Part shown: positions 56,701-64,000 of the stretch, in pieces
Layout of the letters: each line of letters starts with the position of its first letter
How positions within the stretch are numbered: the stretch's first letter is position 1
DNA from: Paracoccaceae bacterium
GTDB lineage: Bacteria; Pseudomonadota; Alphaproteobacteria; Rhodobacterales; Rhodobacteraceae
Direction of reading: 5' to 3'
Assembly: GCA_019454225.1 (NCBI GenBank)
Contig: CP075370.1
Coordinates: 372,001-436,000 of the forward strand
Length of the DNA: 64,000 bases
The notes under the pieces: model-generated
The model's input: only the letters and a program-made list of their open reading frames with translations
Databases searched by the model: none
Told to the model about the DNA's origin: nothing
Position numbers and translations under genes: made by a program

Positions 56701-57105
56701 CTCGAGCGGAAAGCGGCGCAGCAAGCCGGCGCAGAAACTGTGGATCGTCTGGATTCGAAGGCCGCCCGGCGTCTCGATCGCCTGTGCGAACAGGCGGCGG
56801 GCCTGCGCCAGATCGGCCGCTGCCCCACCCCCAAGACTTCCGAGCGCCGCGCGCAGGTCATCGTCGGGCAGCATGGCCCAGCCTCCCAGCCGCGCAAACA
56901 GCCGCACCTGCATCTCGGCCGCCGCCGCCTTGGTATAGGTCAGGCACAGAATGCCCTGGGGCGACACACCTGCCAGCAGCAGGCGCGCGACACGGTCGAT
57001 AAGCACCTTTGTCTTGCCCGAACCGGCATTCGCCGAAACCCAGGTCGAGGCCGCGGGGTCCGAGGCCAGGGCCTGTCGCAGCGACGGGTTGTCGGCGGCG
57101 ATCAT
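53743..57105 (-). CDS. addA: double-strand break repair helicase-nuclease AddA
   Basis: A 1120-residue UvrD-type helicase with C-terminal nuclease. [20 protein letters not shown] is the Walker [19 protein letters not shown] motif Ia, [21 protein letters not shown] motif [22 protein letters not shown] motif [22 protein letters not shown] motif V and [18 protein letters not shown] motif VI. The RecB-type nuclease motif is near the end ([18 protein letters not shown]). With AddB it resects DNA ends for RecA. Its ATG overlaps the addB stop by four bases. Confidence 0.95.
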   Translation of the reverse strand: MIAADNPSLRQALASDPAASTWVSANAGSGKTKVLIDRVARLLLAGVSPQGILCLTYTKAAAAEMQVRLFARLGGWAMLPDDDLRAALGSLGGGAAADLAQARRLFAQAIETPGGLRIQTIHSFCAGLLRRFPLEAGVSPGFRELEDRAAALMVDAVLDDLAERDPGGAMSRLAATFPGADLAKLATAVTGQRAGFAAVPDDAALSVRLGVSPGDSDDRLRRDALRHGDAELVAAVAEVMAGGSPNDTKAAWKLRTLDLSAPGLAPLEALEGVMLFGAKAKAPFGPKGRDIATKSTKEQLGDLAEGLDDLAQRIADARPRRLALQAFRKSQAIHHFARAFLPAYAQAKAARGALDFDDLILSARRLLSDPSVAPWVLWRLDGAIDHILVDEAQDTSPAQWDIIQSLAAEFTAGRGTRADAPRTLFVVGDRKQSIYSFQGADLRAFSEKQAHFRQGFADSGRGLQELDLPHSFRSSPAVLRLVDATFAAPGHILDPGLRHIAFRDTMPGRCDLWDPVEETPADRPPAWDDPVDTRGADHHDRVLARRIAWALRDLFDRGSQVPVADRPDTSRRLTPGDVMILVRRRSALFAEIIAALKAEALPVAGADRLKLGGELAVRDLLALLSVIDLPDDDLSLAALLRSPLMGWSEDDLFRLAHGRPASLWEALRARGPSPALAMLQDLMAQADYLRPHDLIDRALTRHDGRRRLVARLGAEAIDGIDALLAQSLAYETEGVPSLTGFLVWSRAEDAEVKRRLDSGGGTIRVMTIHGAKGLEAPLVILPDTAARRGHSLSGPSALPDGTPVWQVAAADRPPALAEAAEAARQADADEDMRLLYVAMTRAQSWLIVAAAGNLGKDPGETGNEDAAPVWYRTVEAGMIAAGARARADDTFRLSHGDWPPDLGAAAPDAIAPADALPGWAVTPAPDALHRPRSLAPTALGGAKVLHGEATDHDHPDDEAGKARGTALHRLLEHLPLWPRADWPRVAAALMPEADADDLLPEAVAVLNAPDLARLFAPGTLAEVPFAADWEGRRLSGTIDRLVVGRDHVLAVDYKSNRLIPDSAAGVPDGILRQMGAYAHALGRIYPGRRVEVAILWTRAARLMPLDAAAVNAALMRASTP

Positions 57106-60059
57106 TCCGGATCTCCCACCGGCAGGGCTTGCGCCCATTCCGTCATCTGCCACTCGCCGAAGCGCGCCAGATGGTCATAGTCGCCCGGGTGGTCGCGCCG
57201 CAGGACCGCGCGCCGCGATGCAAAACCCTTGCCCTCCGCCAGGTAGGCCCCGATCTGCCGATCCAGCCCGGCGCGTGTGTCATCCATCAGATCGGCCGTG
57301 ATCGCGACGGTTTCGACCTTTGGTGTGGTGCCAAGCCCCAGATAGGTCACCCCCGCGACCGACCGCGGGCCGGAAAGTGCCGCGAACCCGCCATCCTCGG
57401 CAATCATCGCCGTCAGCAGCAGTTGCTTGTCAAAGTGCTTCTGCTGGTCGGCCGTCGGCGGCGCGCCCGTCTTGTAGTCGAAGATATGCACCGTGCCATC
57501 CGGCAGGATGTCGATCCGGTCGGGCCGCGCCGTCAGCCGGAAGGCATGTCCCGGCAAATGCGTGGCGCCCCGGGTTTCCACCACGACGGGCGTTCCACCG
57601 CTTGCCGCAAGAACGTCCACGGCCACGGGTGCCGCCCCTGCGATCCGCGCCAGCCACAACAGCCGCGCCGAAGGCCAGGGCACCCCGTCCCGCAGCACCG
57701 CATCGGCGGTGGCGATCAGCCGGGCAATCGCGGTGTCGCGGTCTTCGCCGCCATCCGGCGCTCCGATCGTGAACTGTTCCAGCGCCTTGTGCAGGATCGA
57801 GCCGCGCAGCCGGGCGTCGGCCTCGGCCCGCAGCGGATCCAGCGGGCGCAGCTTCAACACATGCGCCGCATAGACGGCATAAGGATCGCGGATCAGCGTT
57901 CGGATCGCCGTGACGGGAAGTTCGCGGGGCCGGGCTGAAAGCGGGGGTATCGGTGCCGGACGCGGGGCAGGCGGCACGACCTCGCCCGGGTCTTCGACAC
58001 CGCGCACCAGCGAAAGCCAAGTGTCACCGCGCGCGCGCATCGCGGCAAGCGCCTGCGGCCCGCGCTGCCCTTCGCCCGAAAGGCCCTGCATCAGGTTGGT
58101 CAGCCTGTTCAGCCAGCGCGACGGCACGGTTTCTGCCTGGTCGTCGCGCCGCGCCCGCGTCATGATGACCTGCGGCGCACCCATCGCCTGCTGCCAGTCA
58201 TGCGCCGCCAGCCCGATCTGCCGTTCCGGCAGCAACAGCCCCGCCGCCAACCGCATCGTGCGGTTCATCCATGGATCGGGTGCCGCCGCCTGTGGCCAGC
58301 CGCCCTCGTTCAGCCCGCCGAGGATCATCAGTTCGACGCCCTGAACCCGCGCCTCGCGTGGGCCCCATATCCGGATGCGCGGATGGGCCTCCGCACGGTC
58401 GCGTTCGATGCGGCCAAGCAGCACCCGGTCGAGCAGGCGAGCCAGATCGGCAGGTGCGACCGTTCCCCCGGCATCCGCCGCGTCGGTCAGTGCGGCCATG
58501 GCGGCACGGGTCTCGGCTCCGCCACCGGCCATCCAGACAGCGGCGGCAGACGGCGCAAGCCCCGGCCCCGTTGCCCACGCGCCCGCCTGAACCAGCAGGT
58601 CGGCCACCGCCTGCGGCAGGTCGCGCGGCGCCGGATCGACGGCGGACAGGCAGGCCGCCAGCCACACGCCCCACTCGGCCGCGCCGTCGATGTCAGCCGC
58701 GATCCGGATGGCATCGGCGGGACCCGGGTAGGCCGGGCCGTGGCGACGCAGAACCCGTTCCAGAGCGCGGGTGTTGCGCAGATGTGCCGCTCGCCCGTCC
58801 CCATCCCCGCCCGCCGCCGCAAGCGGATGCTTCAGCAGAGCCAGCAGCGACTCGACGGTGATGGGCGCGGCGGGCAGGGCGGCGATCATCCGCAGGAACC
58901 GCCCCGGAGCGGACAGGGAAAGGGGCCGCCCCGCACTGTCGTCCGGACGGATTCCCCAGCGGTCCAGTGCGGCGGTGACGCGGCGGGCCAGCGCCCGATC
59001 GGCAGTGATCAGTGCGGCGCTGCGCGTCGGATGTTCCGCGACCTCGCGCAGCATCAGCGCGATCGCCATCGCCTCGGCGCGGGGATCGGGCGCCTCGATC
59101 AGGGTGACACCGGCGGTCGCGGCGACAAGGTCGGGCAGCTTTTCGCCCTCGGCCCGCCAGCGGTCGGTCACCGGCGCAGGGCGCAGCGCCAGTGAGATCA
59201 GGCGGTTCCTGTCCGGCGCGGGCGGGTCAGCCGCCAGCCAGCGGCGCACTGCACCAGGACCGATACCAAGCCGATCGAACAGCCGACGATAGCGGAACTG
59301 GGGGTGATCCTCGGCAGCCAGGGCATCGGTCAGCCCGGTCCAGACGTCGGGCGGCATGTCGGGGTCGAACCCCGGCAGGATCAATGCCCCCTGCGGCAAT
59401 GCGGCCACCGCCTCCATCAACCGCAGGGTCGTGCCGCGCGACCCGGTCGAACCCGCGACGATGACCGGCGTTTCAGGCGGTTCGGTGCGCCATCTCCATG
59501 CCAGCCGCTCTACCACCAGCCGCTGACGCGCCTCGGCATCCGGTGCCGCGCCCGGTCCGAAGAAGGGCGCCACGATCGCCATGAAATCGCGTGTCCGCTG
59601 CCAGTGGTCGGAATGGTCCGACACATCAAGCGCCGCGATGGTCTCGGGTGCCACGCCTTCGCCCTGCATCTCGTCCAGCAGGTCGCCCAGACTGTCGGCC
59701 AGGTCGTAGAGCGCCGAGCGGGGCGCCAGATCGGGCGCACGGTCAAGCAGACGCCCGATCAGTACCGACAGTTCCAGACGTCGGCGCAGCGGCGGGATGG
59801 ACGGCGGCAGCCCGGGTTCGGCCGCATCGCGCCCGAGGTCAGTGACAAGCCCGACCTGCGGCAGAAGGATGTCGCCCTGCGAAGCGAGATGGCCGATGAT
59901 GGCGTCGCGCATGCGGTCCGTGTTCACCAGAATGCGCACGCGGGCCCAGCCTTCCGGGGCCATGCCCGACAGCCTTTCGCGCAGACCCCGTGCCACCAGT
60001 GCCGGAAAATCCGCCCCGGGTGGCAGCGCGAACAGCCGTGGCCCGGGTTCAGCGAACAT
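57102..60059 (-). CDS. addB: double-strand break repair protein AddB
   Basis: A 985-residue AddB of the alphaproteobacterial type. The N-terminal half resembles an inactive helicase; VIVAGSTGSRGTTLRLMEAV is a degenerate P-loop region. The C-terminal PD-(D/E)XK nuclease has LRGSILHKALEQFTIG, ARPDRIDILPDGTVHIFDYKTG and a QLLLTAMIA segment. The four Cys of the iron-sulfur cluster found in Bacillus AddB are not evident. It works with AddA. It overlaps the upstream nucleotidyltransferase by 11 bases. Confidence 0.93.
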   Translation of the reverse strand: MFAEPGPRLFALPPGADFPALVARGLRERLSGMAPEGWARVRILVNTDRMRDAIIGHLASQGDILLPQVGLVTDLGRDAAEPGLPPSIPPLRRRLELSVLIGRLLDRAPDLAPRSALYDLADSLGDLLDEMQGEGVAPETIAALDVSDHSDHWQRTRDFMAIVAPFFGPGAAPDAEARQRLVVERLAWRWRTEPPETPVIVAGSTGSRGTTLRLMEAVAALPQGALILPGFDPDMPPDVWTGLTDALAAEDHPQFRYRRLFDRLGIGPGAVRRWLAADPPAPDRNRLISLALRPAPVTDRWRAEGEKLPDLVAATAGVTLIEAPDPRAEAMAIALMLREVAEHPTRSAALITADRALARRVTAALDRWGIRPDDSAGRPLSLSAPGRFLRMIAALPAAPITVESLLALLKHPLAAAGGDGDGRAAHLRNTRALERVLRRHGPAYPGPADAIRIAADIDGAAEWGVWLAACLSAVDPAPRDLPQAVADLLVQAGAWATGPGLAPSAAAVWMAGGGAETRAAMAALTDAADAGGTVAPADLARLLDRVLLGRIERDRAEAHPRIRIWGPREARVQGVELMILGGLNEGGWPQAAAPDPWMNRTMRLAAGLLLPERQIGLAAHDWQQAMGAPQVIMTRARRDDQAETVPSRWLNRLTNLMQGLSGEGQRGPQALAAMRARGDTWLSLVRGVEDPGEVVPPAPRPAPIPPLSARPRELPVTAIRTLIRDPYAVYAAHVLKLRPLDPLRAEADARLRGSILHKALEQFTIGAPDGGEDRDTAIARLIATADAVLRDGVPWPSARLLWLARIAGAAPVAVDVLAASGGTPVVVETRGATHLPGHAFRLTARPDRIDILPDGTVHIFDYKTGAPPTADQQKHFDKQLLLTAMIAEDGGFAALSGPRSVAGVTYLGLGTTPKVETVAITADLMDDTRAGLDRQIGAYLAEGKGFASRRAVLRRDHPGDYDHLARFGEWQMTEWAQALPVGDPE

Positions 60060-60723
60060 CGGTGCCCCGCAACAGCGATTCCGCCTCGGCTATGCCCTCG
60101 GGGCGACCGACGTCGCACCACGCGCCGCGATGGACCCGGCCGAACGCGCGGCCTTCGCCGATCATCCTGTCCCATATCCGGTTCAGCGAGAACGCGGCAT
60201 CGGGAATCGATGACAGTCCGGCGGGATCGATGATCTGCGCACCCAGATAGCGATAGCCCGGTGCACCCCTTGCCCGCGCCAGACGGCCATCGGCCGACAT
60301 CAGGAAATCGCCCGGGTCGGCGGGCAGCAACGACAGCAGCGCCCCCATCCGCCCGCCGTCCCATCCCCTTTGAAGTGCGGACAAAGGGTTCTCGCCGGTG
60401 AATATGCCATCTGAGTTGAGCGTGAAGACCGGCCCCGGCCCCAGCAGTGGCAGCGCCGCGCGCAGCCCGCCGCCGGTGTCGAGGATCGCCTCGCGCTCCC
60501 ATGACAGCGAAACTGGCCGGCCTTCCAGATGCGCGGCGATCTGATCGCCCCGGTAGTGCAGGTTCACCACGATGGGGTCTGCGCCCGCCGCATCGGCAAG
60601 GCCGAGCGCATGGTCGATCAGCGGCCGACCCGCCACCGGGATCAGCGGTTTCGGTCGATCGGCGGTCAGCCGCCCCATCCGGGTGCCGAACCCGGCGGCG
60701 AACAGCATCAGCGCGCGGGGCAT
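60049..60723 (-). CDS. murU: nucleotidyltransferase, MurU-like
   Basis: A 224-residue sugar-phosphate nucleotidyltransferase. LMLFAAGFGTRMGRLTADRPKP holds the GxGTRM nucleotide loop and the K of RPKPLIPVAGRPLIDHAL; FTLNSDGIF is the metal-binding Asp motif. With an AmgK-like kinase just upstream, it matches the MurNAc-1-phosphate uridylyltransferase of the Pseudomonas cell-wall recycling route. Overlaps of 16 and 11 bp link it to its neighbours. Confidence 0.78.
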   Translation of the reverse strand: MPRALMLFAAGFGTRMGRLTADRPKPLIPVAGRPLIDHALGLADAAGADPIVVNLHYRGDQIAAHLEGRPVSLSWEREAILDTGGGLRAALPLLGPGPVFTLNSDGIFTGENPLSALQRGWDGGRMGALLSLLPADPGDFLMSADGRLARARGAPGYRYLGAQIIDPAGLSSIPDAAFSLNRIWDRMIGEGRAFGRVHRGAWCDVGRPEGIAEAESLLRGTDVR

Positions 60724-61727
60724 GACTGGGCGATCCGGGCCAGGATGGTTGGGGTGGGTGGCGGCAACAGCCGCGCGCATTCGGCGTTCAGCCGGGCAAG
60801 CGCGGGATGCGCGAGATTCTGCATCAGATGCCCCCAGACGCGCGGCATCAGCGGCAGGTATCCCGACTTGCCCGCCGTCACCGCCAGACGCGCAAAGACC
60901 CCGATGATCCGCAAGGCCCGCTGCACGCCCAGCGCCGCGTAGGCGGCTTCGAAACCGGCGCCACCGCCATGTGCCGCGCGGAATCGGGCGACCATCGCCG
61001 CTTCGATCCCGGGCGCCGGGTCACGCCGCGCGTCCTGCAGCAGCGACACCAGGTCATAGGCAGGCTGGCCCATCTGCCCCAGCTGGAAATCCAGAAGCCC
61101 CACGGCCGCCACACCCGGGCGGTCCTTCAGCCACAGCAGGTTCTCGGCATGATAGTCGCGCAGGATCAGGACGCGCGGGCCATCCGCATGGGTCGCCAGA
61201 GCCTCGCCCAGAAGCGCGGCGAGGTTCTGGCGTGGCGGCGCCGATCCGGTGGCCGCCGCCGCATAGACATCGACGGCGAGCATCGCGGCCTCGGCCCAGT
61301 CCTGCGCCGGGAGATCCGGCAGGCCCGGAGGGGCGGGGTTGGCCTGCAGGTGGATCAGCACATCTGTCGCCGCGGCGTAGAGTGCCGGTTCCCGCTCTGG
61401 CTCGGTGGCGGCCAGCCGTGCGAACAGACTGTCCCCCAGGTCTTCGAGCAGCAGGAAACCATCTTCCAGATCGGCGGCCAGCACGCGCGGCGGCGACAGG
61501 CCGATGGCGGACAGATGCGCGCCGATGGCGACGAAGGCCGCAGGGTCGTCGGCCTGCCCGGGCGGTGAATCCATCAGCACCGCCGTCTCCATGCCGCGCG
61601 TCAGCCGCCTGTAGCTGCGTGCGGAGGCGTCGCCTGCCAGTGGCTGCCATCTGGCATCACCCCACCCGGCGGCATCCAGAAACCGCCGGGCGGCGGCATC
61701 GCGTGGGTGCGGCGGATCAGCAGGCAT
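60708..61727 (-). CDS. amgK: sugar kinase of the aminoglycoside phosphotransferase family, AmgK-like
   Basis: A 339-residue APH-fold kinase. VLILRDYHAENLLWLKD holds the catalytic Asp and the metal Asn, and AVGLLDFQLGQMGQPAYDLVSLLQDAR is the DFG-equivalent region. AmgK phosphorylates the anomeric position of MurNAc and GlcNAc, giving the substrate for MurU. ATG 61727 lies inside the tsaE gene end; TTG 61742 would add five residues. Annotation depends on context with murU and on family motifs. Confidence 0.78.
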   Translation of the reverse strand: MPADPPHPRDAAARRFLDAAGWGDARWQPLAGDASARSYRRLTRGMETAVLMDSPPGQADDPAAFVAIGAHLSAIGLSPPRVLAADLEDGFLLLEDLGDSLFARLAATEPEREPALYAAATDVLIHLQANPAPPGLPDLPAQDWAEAAMLAVDVYAAAATGSAPPRQNLAALLGEALATHADGPRVLILRDYHAENLLWLKDRPGVAAVGLLDFQLGQMGQPAYDLVSLLQDARRDPAPGIEAAMVARFRAAHGGGAGFEAAYAALGVQRALRIIGVFARLAVTAGKSGYLPLMPRVWGHLMQNLAHPALARLNAECARLLPPPTPTILARIAQSCPAR

Positions 61728-62220
61728 CGCGTGTGCCGTCAAGGGCGGACACCATGGCGCTCAGCGCCGCGATCCGGCCGGGCACCCCCCCGCGAAGCAG
61801 CACCGACCGCCCCTCGCCTTTAGGGGTCAGCCGCAGGTGCAGCGTGTCGGCCGGCAGGCGGCTGCCCATCCGGTCTGGCCACTCGATCAGGCAGAGCCGC
61901 CGCCCCAGTGCGTCATCGAGGCCAAGTTCCGCAGTGTCGTCCGGGTGGCCAAGGCGATAAAGATCGGCGTGCCAGATCGCATCGGGATCATCCAGTGGTC
62001 CGTAGGTTTGGACCAGCGTGAAACTCGGCGAAGGGACATCCTCTTGGCCAGCCAAACGTGCGCGGATCAGCGCGCGGGCAAGATGCGTCTTGCCTGCACC
62101 GATCGGCCCTTCCAGTGCCACGGTGTCGCCCGCACACAGGACATGCGCCATCGCGCGCCCAAGCCGATCCGTGGCGGCATCGTCGGGCAGATAGAGCGTC
62201 AGGTCGAGCGCACTGGGCAT
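61717..62220 (-). CDS. tsaE: tRNA threonylcarbamoyladenosine synthesis ATPase TsaE
   Basis: A 167-residue P-loop protein. VALEGPIGAGKTHLARALIRA is the Walker A, VPSPSFTLVQTYG and IWHADLYRLGHPDD the switch region, and LCLIEWPDRMGSRLP the Walker B-like end. It supports t6A37 formation with TsaB and TsaD. It starts a run of overlapping genes tsaE-amgK-murU-addB-addA. The 141-bp gap before it contains a palindrome (TCGGGG, two bases, CCCCGA at 62319-62332) and no other recognisable signal. Confidence 0.92.
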   Translation of the reverse strand: MPSALDLTLYLPDDAATDRLGRAMAHVLCAGDTVALEGPIGAGKTHLARALIRARLAGQEDVPSPSFTLVQTYGPLDDPDAIWHADLYRLGHPDDTAELGLDDALGRRLCLIEWPDRMGSRLPADTLHLRLTPKGEGRSVLLRGGVPGRIAALSAMVSALDGTRDAC

Positions 62221-62361
62221 GGCTGGGAACGGCCGGGCTGCGGATAGGGGCATCCCCGGACATTACCGGGCTCGCCCGCCGCGACAAGCCGAAAGGCGGC
62301 AATCCCTGTCGGCGCCGGTCGGGGGTCCCCGATTGCTGCCTTCCGTCCTTGCTTCGCCCCT

Positions 62362-63954
62362 TCAGGCGCTGCGGCGCCCGCTGGCGAACTGCGGCGCGGG
62401 TTCGTCTGGCAGGGTCGCGGCATGGTGCGGGGCGGCCGCATCGTCGCGGAACACGATCAGCGTGGCACCCCCTGCAAGCCGCGCAAAGCGGCACGCGATG
62501 CGGCGCCCGTCGGTCAGCCGCACGTCGTCGGCCCAGGCCGAAAGCGGACCCATGGCGGCAATGAAATCCTCTGCGCGATCCCAGACGGTGGTGGGTGCCG
62601 AGCGGTTGCGCCAGTGTTCGCAAAGCGCTGCGGCCGCGGCCGTGCCTTCCAGAGTGGCGCCGGGATCGTGACCCCATAGCCGACTGTAGGCCGCATTCGA
62701 CATGACGAGCGCACCGGCCTGCGAGAACACCGCGATCCCCTCGTCCATCGTGTCGATGACCGCCTGGCCCAGTTCCAGATCGGCACGATAGCGGCGGGTG
62801 CGTGTCATCTCGGTCGAGATGTCTTCGAACATCAGGGCCAGTGCCCCGTTCGGATGCGGGCGCCCGGTGACACGGTAGGACTGGCCCGAGGGCAGGTTCC
62901 AGATCTCCTCGTACAGGCCGGTTGCGGCGGCATCTTCCATTTCGGTCATCTGGCGGCGCCAGTTCCGATAATCCCGGGGTTCGGGGATCATCGAACGGTC
63001 GCGCAACGCATCGAAGAATGCGGCGAGCGATGGCCGGGCAGTCAGGAAGTCGGGCGGCAGACCCGTCAGGTCCAGCAGCGCAGGATTGAACAGGGCAAGG
63101 TTTCGCGCCTCGTCAAAGATCGCCAGTCCGGTGCGCAGATGCGCGAAGGTCTTTGTCAGCGTCTGCATGAAGGATCGCAGCGACATTTCCGCCTGAACCG
63201 CGCCATCGGCGGGAAGTGCGTGCACGATCCGGCCGTCACCGTCCGGCACGACGACGAGTTCGTACCAGTGCCCCGACTTGCCGTCGGAATCGGAGAGCCT
63301 CTGTCGCTGGTCCCGCGCGCCCTGCAGCGCGGCGAGACGGTCGAACAGCCGGGGCAGCGGCCACTCAAGCTCGGCCCCGGGTGGCAGGCGCTGCAGCGCA
63401 AGGTCAAGATAGTTGGCGTTTCCCCAGACCACGGCGCCATCGGCATCCTCGCGCCAGATCGGCACCGGCAGCGTCGATGTCGCGCGACGCAGAAGATCAA
63501 GCTCCTCCTGCATGCCGCTTTCGGCCAGCGAACCGGCCGTCTCATCCCCTTGAACCAGCGAGATGCGGGTCAACCCGCCACGCAGTTCTGCGGTCAGGGT
63601 AAGTGACGCATCCCCGCCCGTTCCGGTCAACACGATCCGCCCCTCTGACGGCAGGCGCGCGATGGTTTCGGCAAAGCCGGGAAAGCGCGGGTGCAGCCAT
63701 GCGCCCAGCCTTGTCCAGGCGCTGCCCGTGCGAAGCGGGCTGCGCTGCACCAGACCCCGTGCCACCGGCGTTGCATCGACCAGCGCCTCGCCATCGAACA
63801 GGAAGGTGACGGCCCCGGCGGGTTCGGCAAAGATGCCCGCGAGGACGGGCGGGCGCATCCGTGCCTGCATTGCGGCGAGCGCCAGGACGCCGAGGGCAGC
63901 GGCCATGATCGCCGTCACGACAAGGCCTGCGGCAAGAAAGGGATCGAACGTCAT
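62362..63954 (-). CDS. PAS-domain membrane protein without kinase domain
   Basis: A 530-residue protein with one N-terminal transmembrane helix (residues about 8-30, AAGLVVTAIMAAALGVLALA) and tandem PAS-like domains: one from about 155 (PVPIWREDADGAVVWGNANYL), one from about 265 (LRTGLAIFDEARNLALFNPALLDLTGLP), and one from about 405 (IDTMDEGIAVFSQAGALVMSNAAY). After the last PAS the protein ends without a DHp/HATPase, GGDEF or EAL domain. It may pass signals by protein contact or be a truncated sensor. It is upstream of tsaE in the same direction. Confidence 0.75.
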   Translation of the reverse strand: MTFDPFLAAGLVVTAIMAAALGVLALAAMQARMRPPVLAGIFAEPAGAVTFLFDGEALVDATPVARGLVQRSPLRTGSAWTRLGAWLHPRFPGFAETIARLPSEGRIVLTGTGGDASLTLTAELRGGLTRISLVQGDETAGSLAESGMQEELDLLRRATSTLPVPIWREDADGAVVWGNANYLDLALQRLPPGAELEWPLPRLFDRLAALQGARDQRQRLSDSDGKSGHWYELVVVPDGDGRIVHALPADGAVQAEMSLRSFMQTLTKTFAHLRTGLAIFDEARNLALFNPALLDLTGLPPDFLTARPSLAAFFDALRDRSMIPEPRDYRNWRRQMTEMEDAAATGLYEEIWNLPSGQSYRVTGRPHPNGALALMFEDISTEMTRTRRYRADLELGQAVIDTMDEGIAVFSQAGALVMSNAAYSRLWGHDPGATLEGTAAAAALCEHWRNRSAPTTVWDRAEDFIAAMGPLSAWADDVRLTDGRRIACRFARLAGGATLIVFRDDAAAPHHAATLPDEPAPQFASGRRSA

Positions 63955-64000
63955 CGCACACCCGGGCTGTCCACCTGACTGCAACCTTGTCGCGAACAGG

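Overview
The window looks like about 64 kb of chromosome from a GC-rich alphaproteobacterium of the Rhodobacteraceae/Paracoccaceae type. The evidence is the conserved replication-origin neighbourhood (parB-parA-rsmG-mnmG-mnmE-rho-hemJ on one side, maf-aroE-coaE-dnaQ on the other), two perfect alphaproteobacterial-type parS sites, the Tim44-like/MltA/Smr block after secB, the tsaE-amgK-murU-addB-addA operon, and Hint-domain, DUF2783 and DUF1428 genes. Nearly all of the window is coding, with many 4-16 bp start/stop overlaps. I see no rRNA or tRNA gene, CRISPR array, insertion sequence or prophage.

Left part (1-11.7 kb): the tail of a 2,4-dienoyl-CoA reductase gene, a PcaF-like thiolase, an FMN reductase, an acyl-CoA hydratase, a divergent FAD oxidoreductase/mnmD pair (a possible split MnmC), two tandem EamA permeases, a soluble lytic transglycosylase, dapA, a third EamA permease, a Hint-domain protein and smpB.

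Aromatic module (11.7-20.1 kb): pobR/pobA make protocatechuate from 4-hydroxybenzoate, and PcaF (0.2-1.4 kb) would act at the end of the beta-ketoadipate route. A MarR regulator overlaps a PhzS-like flavin hydroxylase gene and faces hmgA across a perfect operator palindrome that lies inside the presumed hmgA promoter. The hmgA operon continues with DUF1428, a metallo-beta-lactamase-fold protein whose metal site is eroded, an MhpA-like FAD hydroxylase and DUF2783. No maleylacetoacetate isomerase or fumarylacetoacetase gene is present here. This operon is my best candidate for a poorly described system.

Middle (20.1-31 kb): a sulfotransferase-fold/class IV aminotransferase gene pair separated by an 11-bp tandem repeat, a secreted MsrA, ribokinase, malic enzyme, mutS, and grpE-hrcA behind a heat-shock-like promoter.

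Origin region (30-44 kb): rph-rdgB-hemW, parB-parA-rsmG-mnmG-mnmE-rho-hemJ, then a 462-bp non-coding stretch with near-consensus DnaA boxes and AT-rich tracts (candidate oriC), then maf-aroE-coaE-dnaQ. Genes run away from this gap in both directions. The two perfect parS sites overlap the first codons of hemW and mnmG, so both proteins begin MFHVKH.

Right part (43.5-64 kb): secB, fxsA, Tim44-like, mltA, smr, an MFS permease, a lipoprotein hydrolase, hslV-membrane protein-hslU, a capsule-type protein of unknown role, and a leftward operon from a PAS protein through tsaE, amgK, murU and addBA to trxA.
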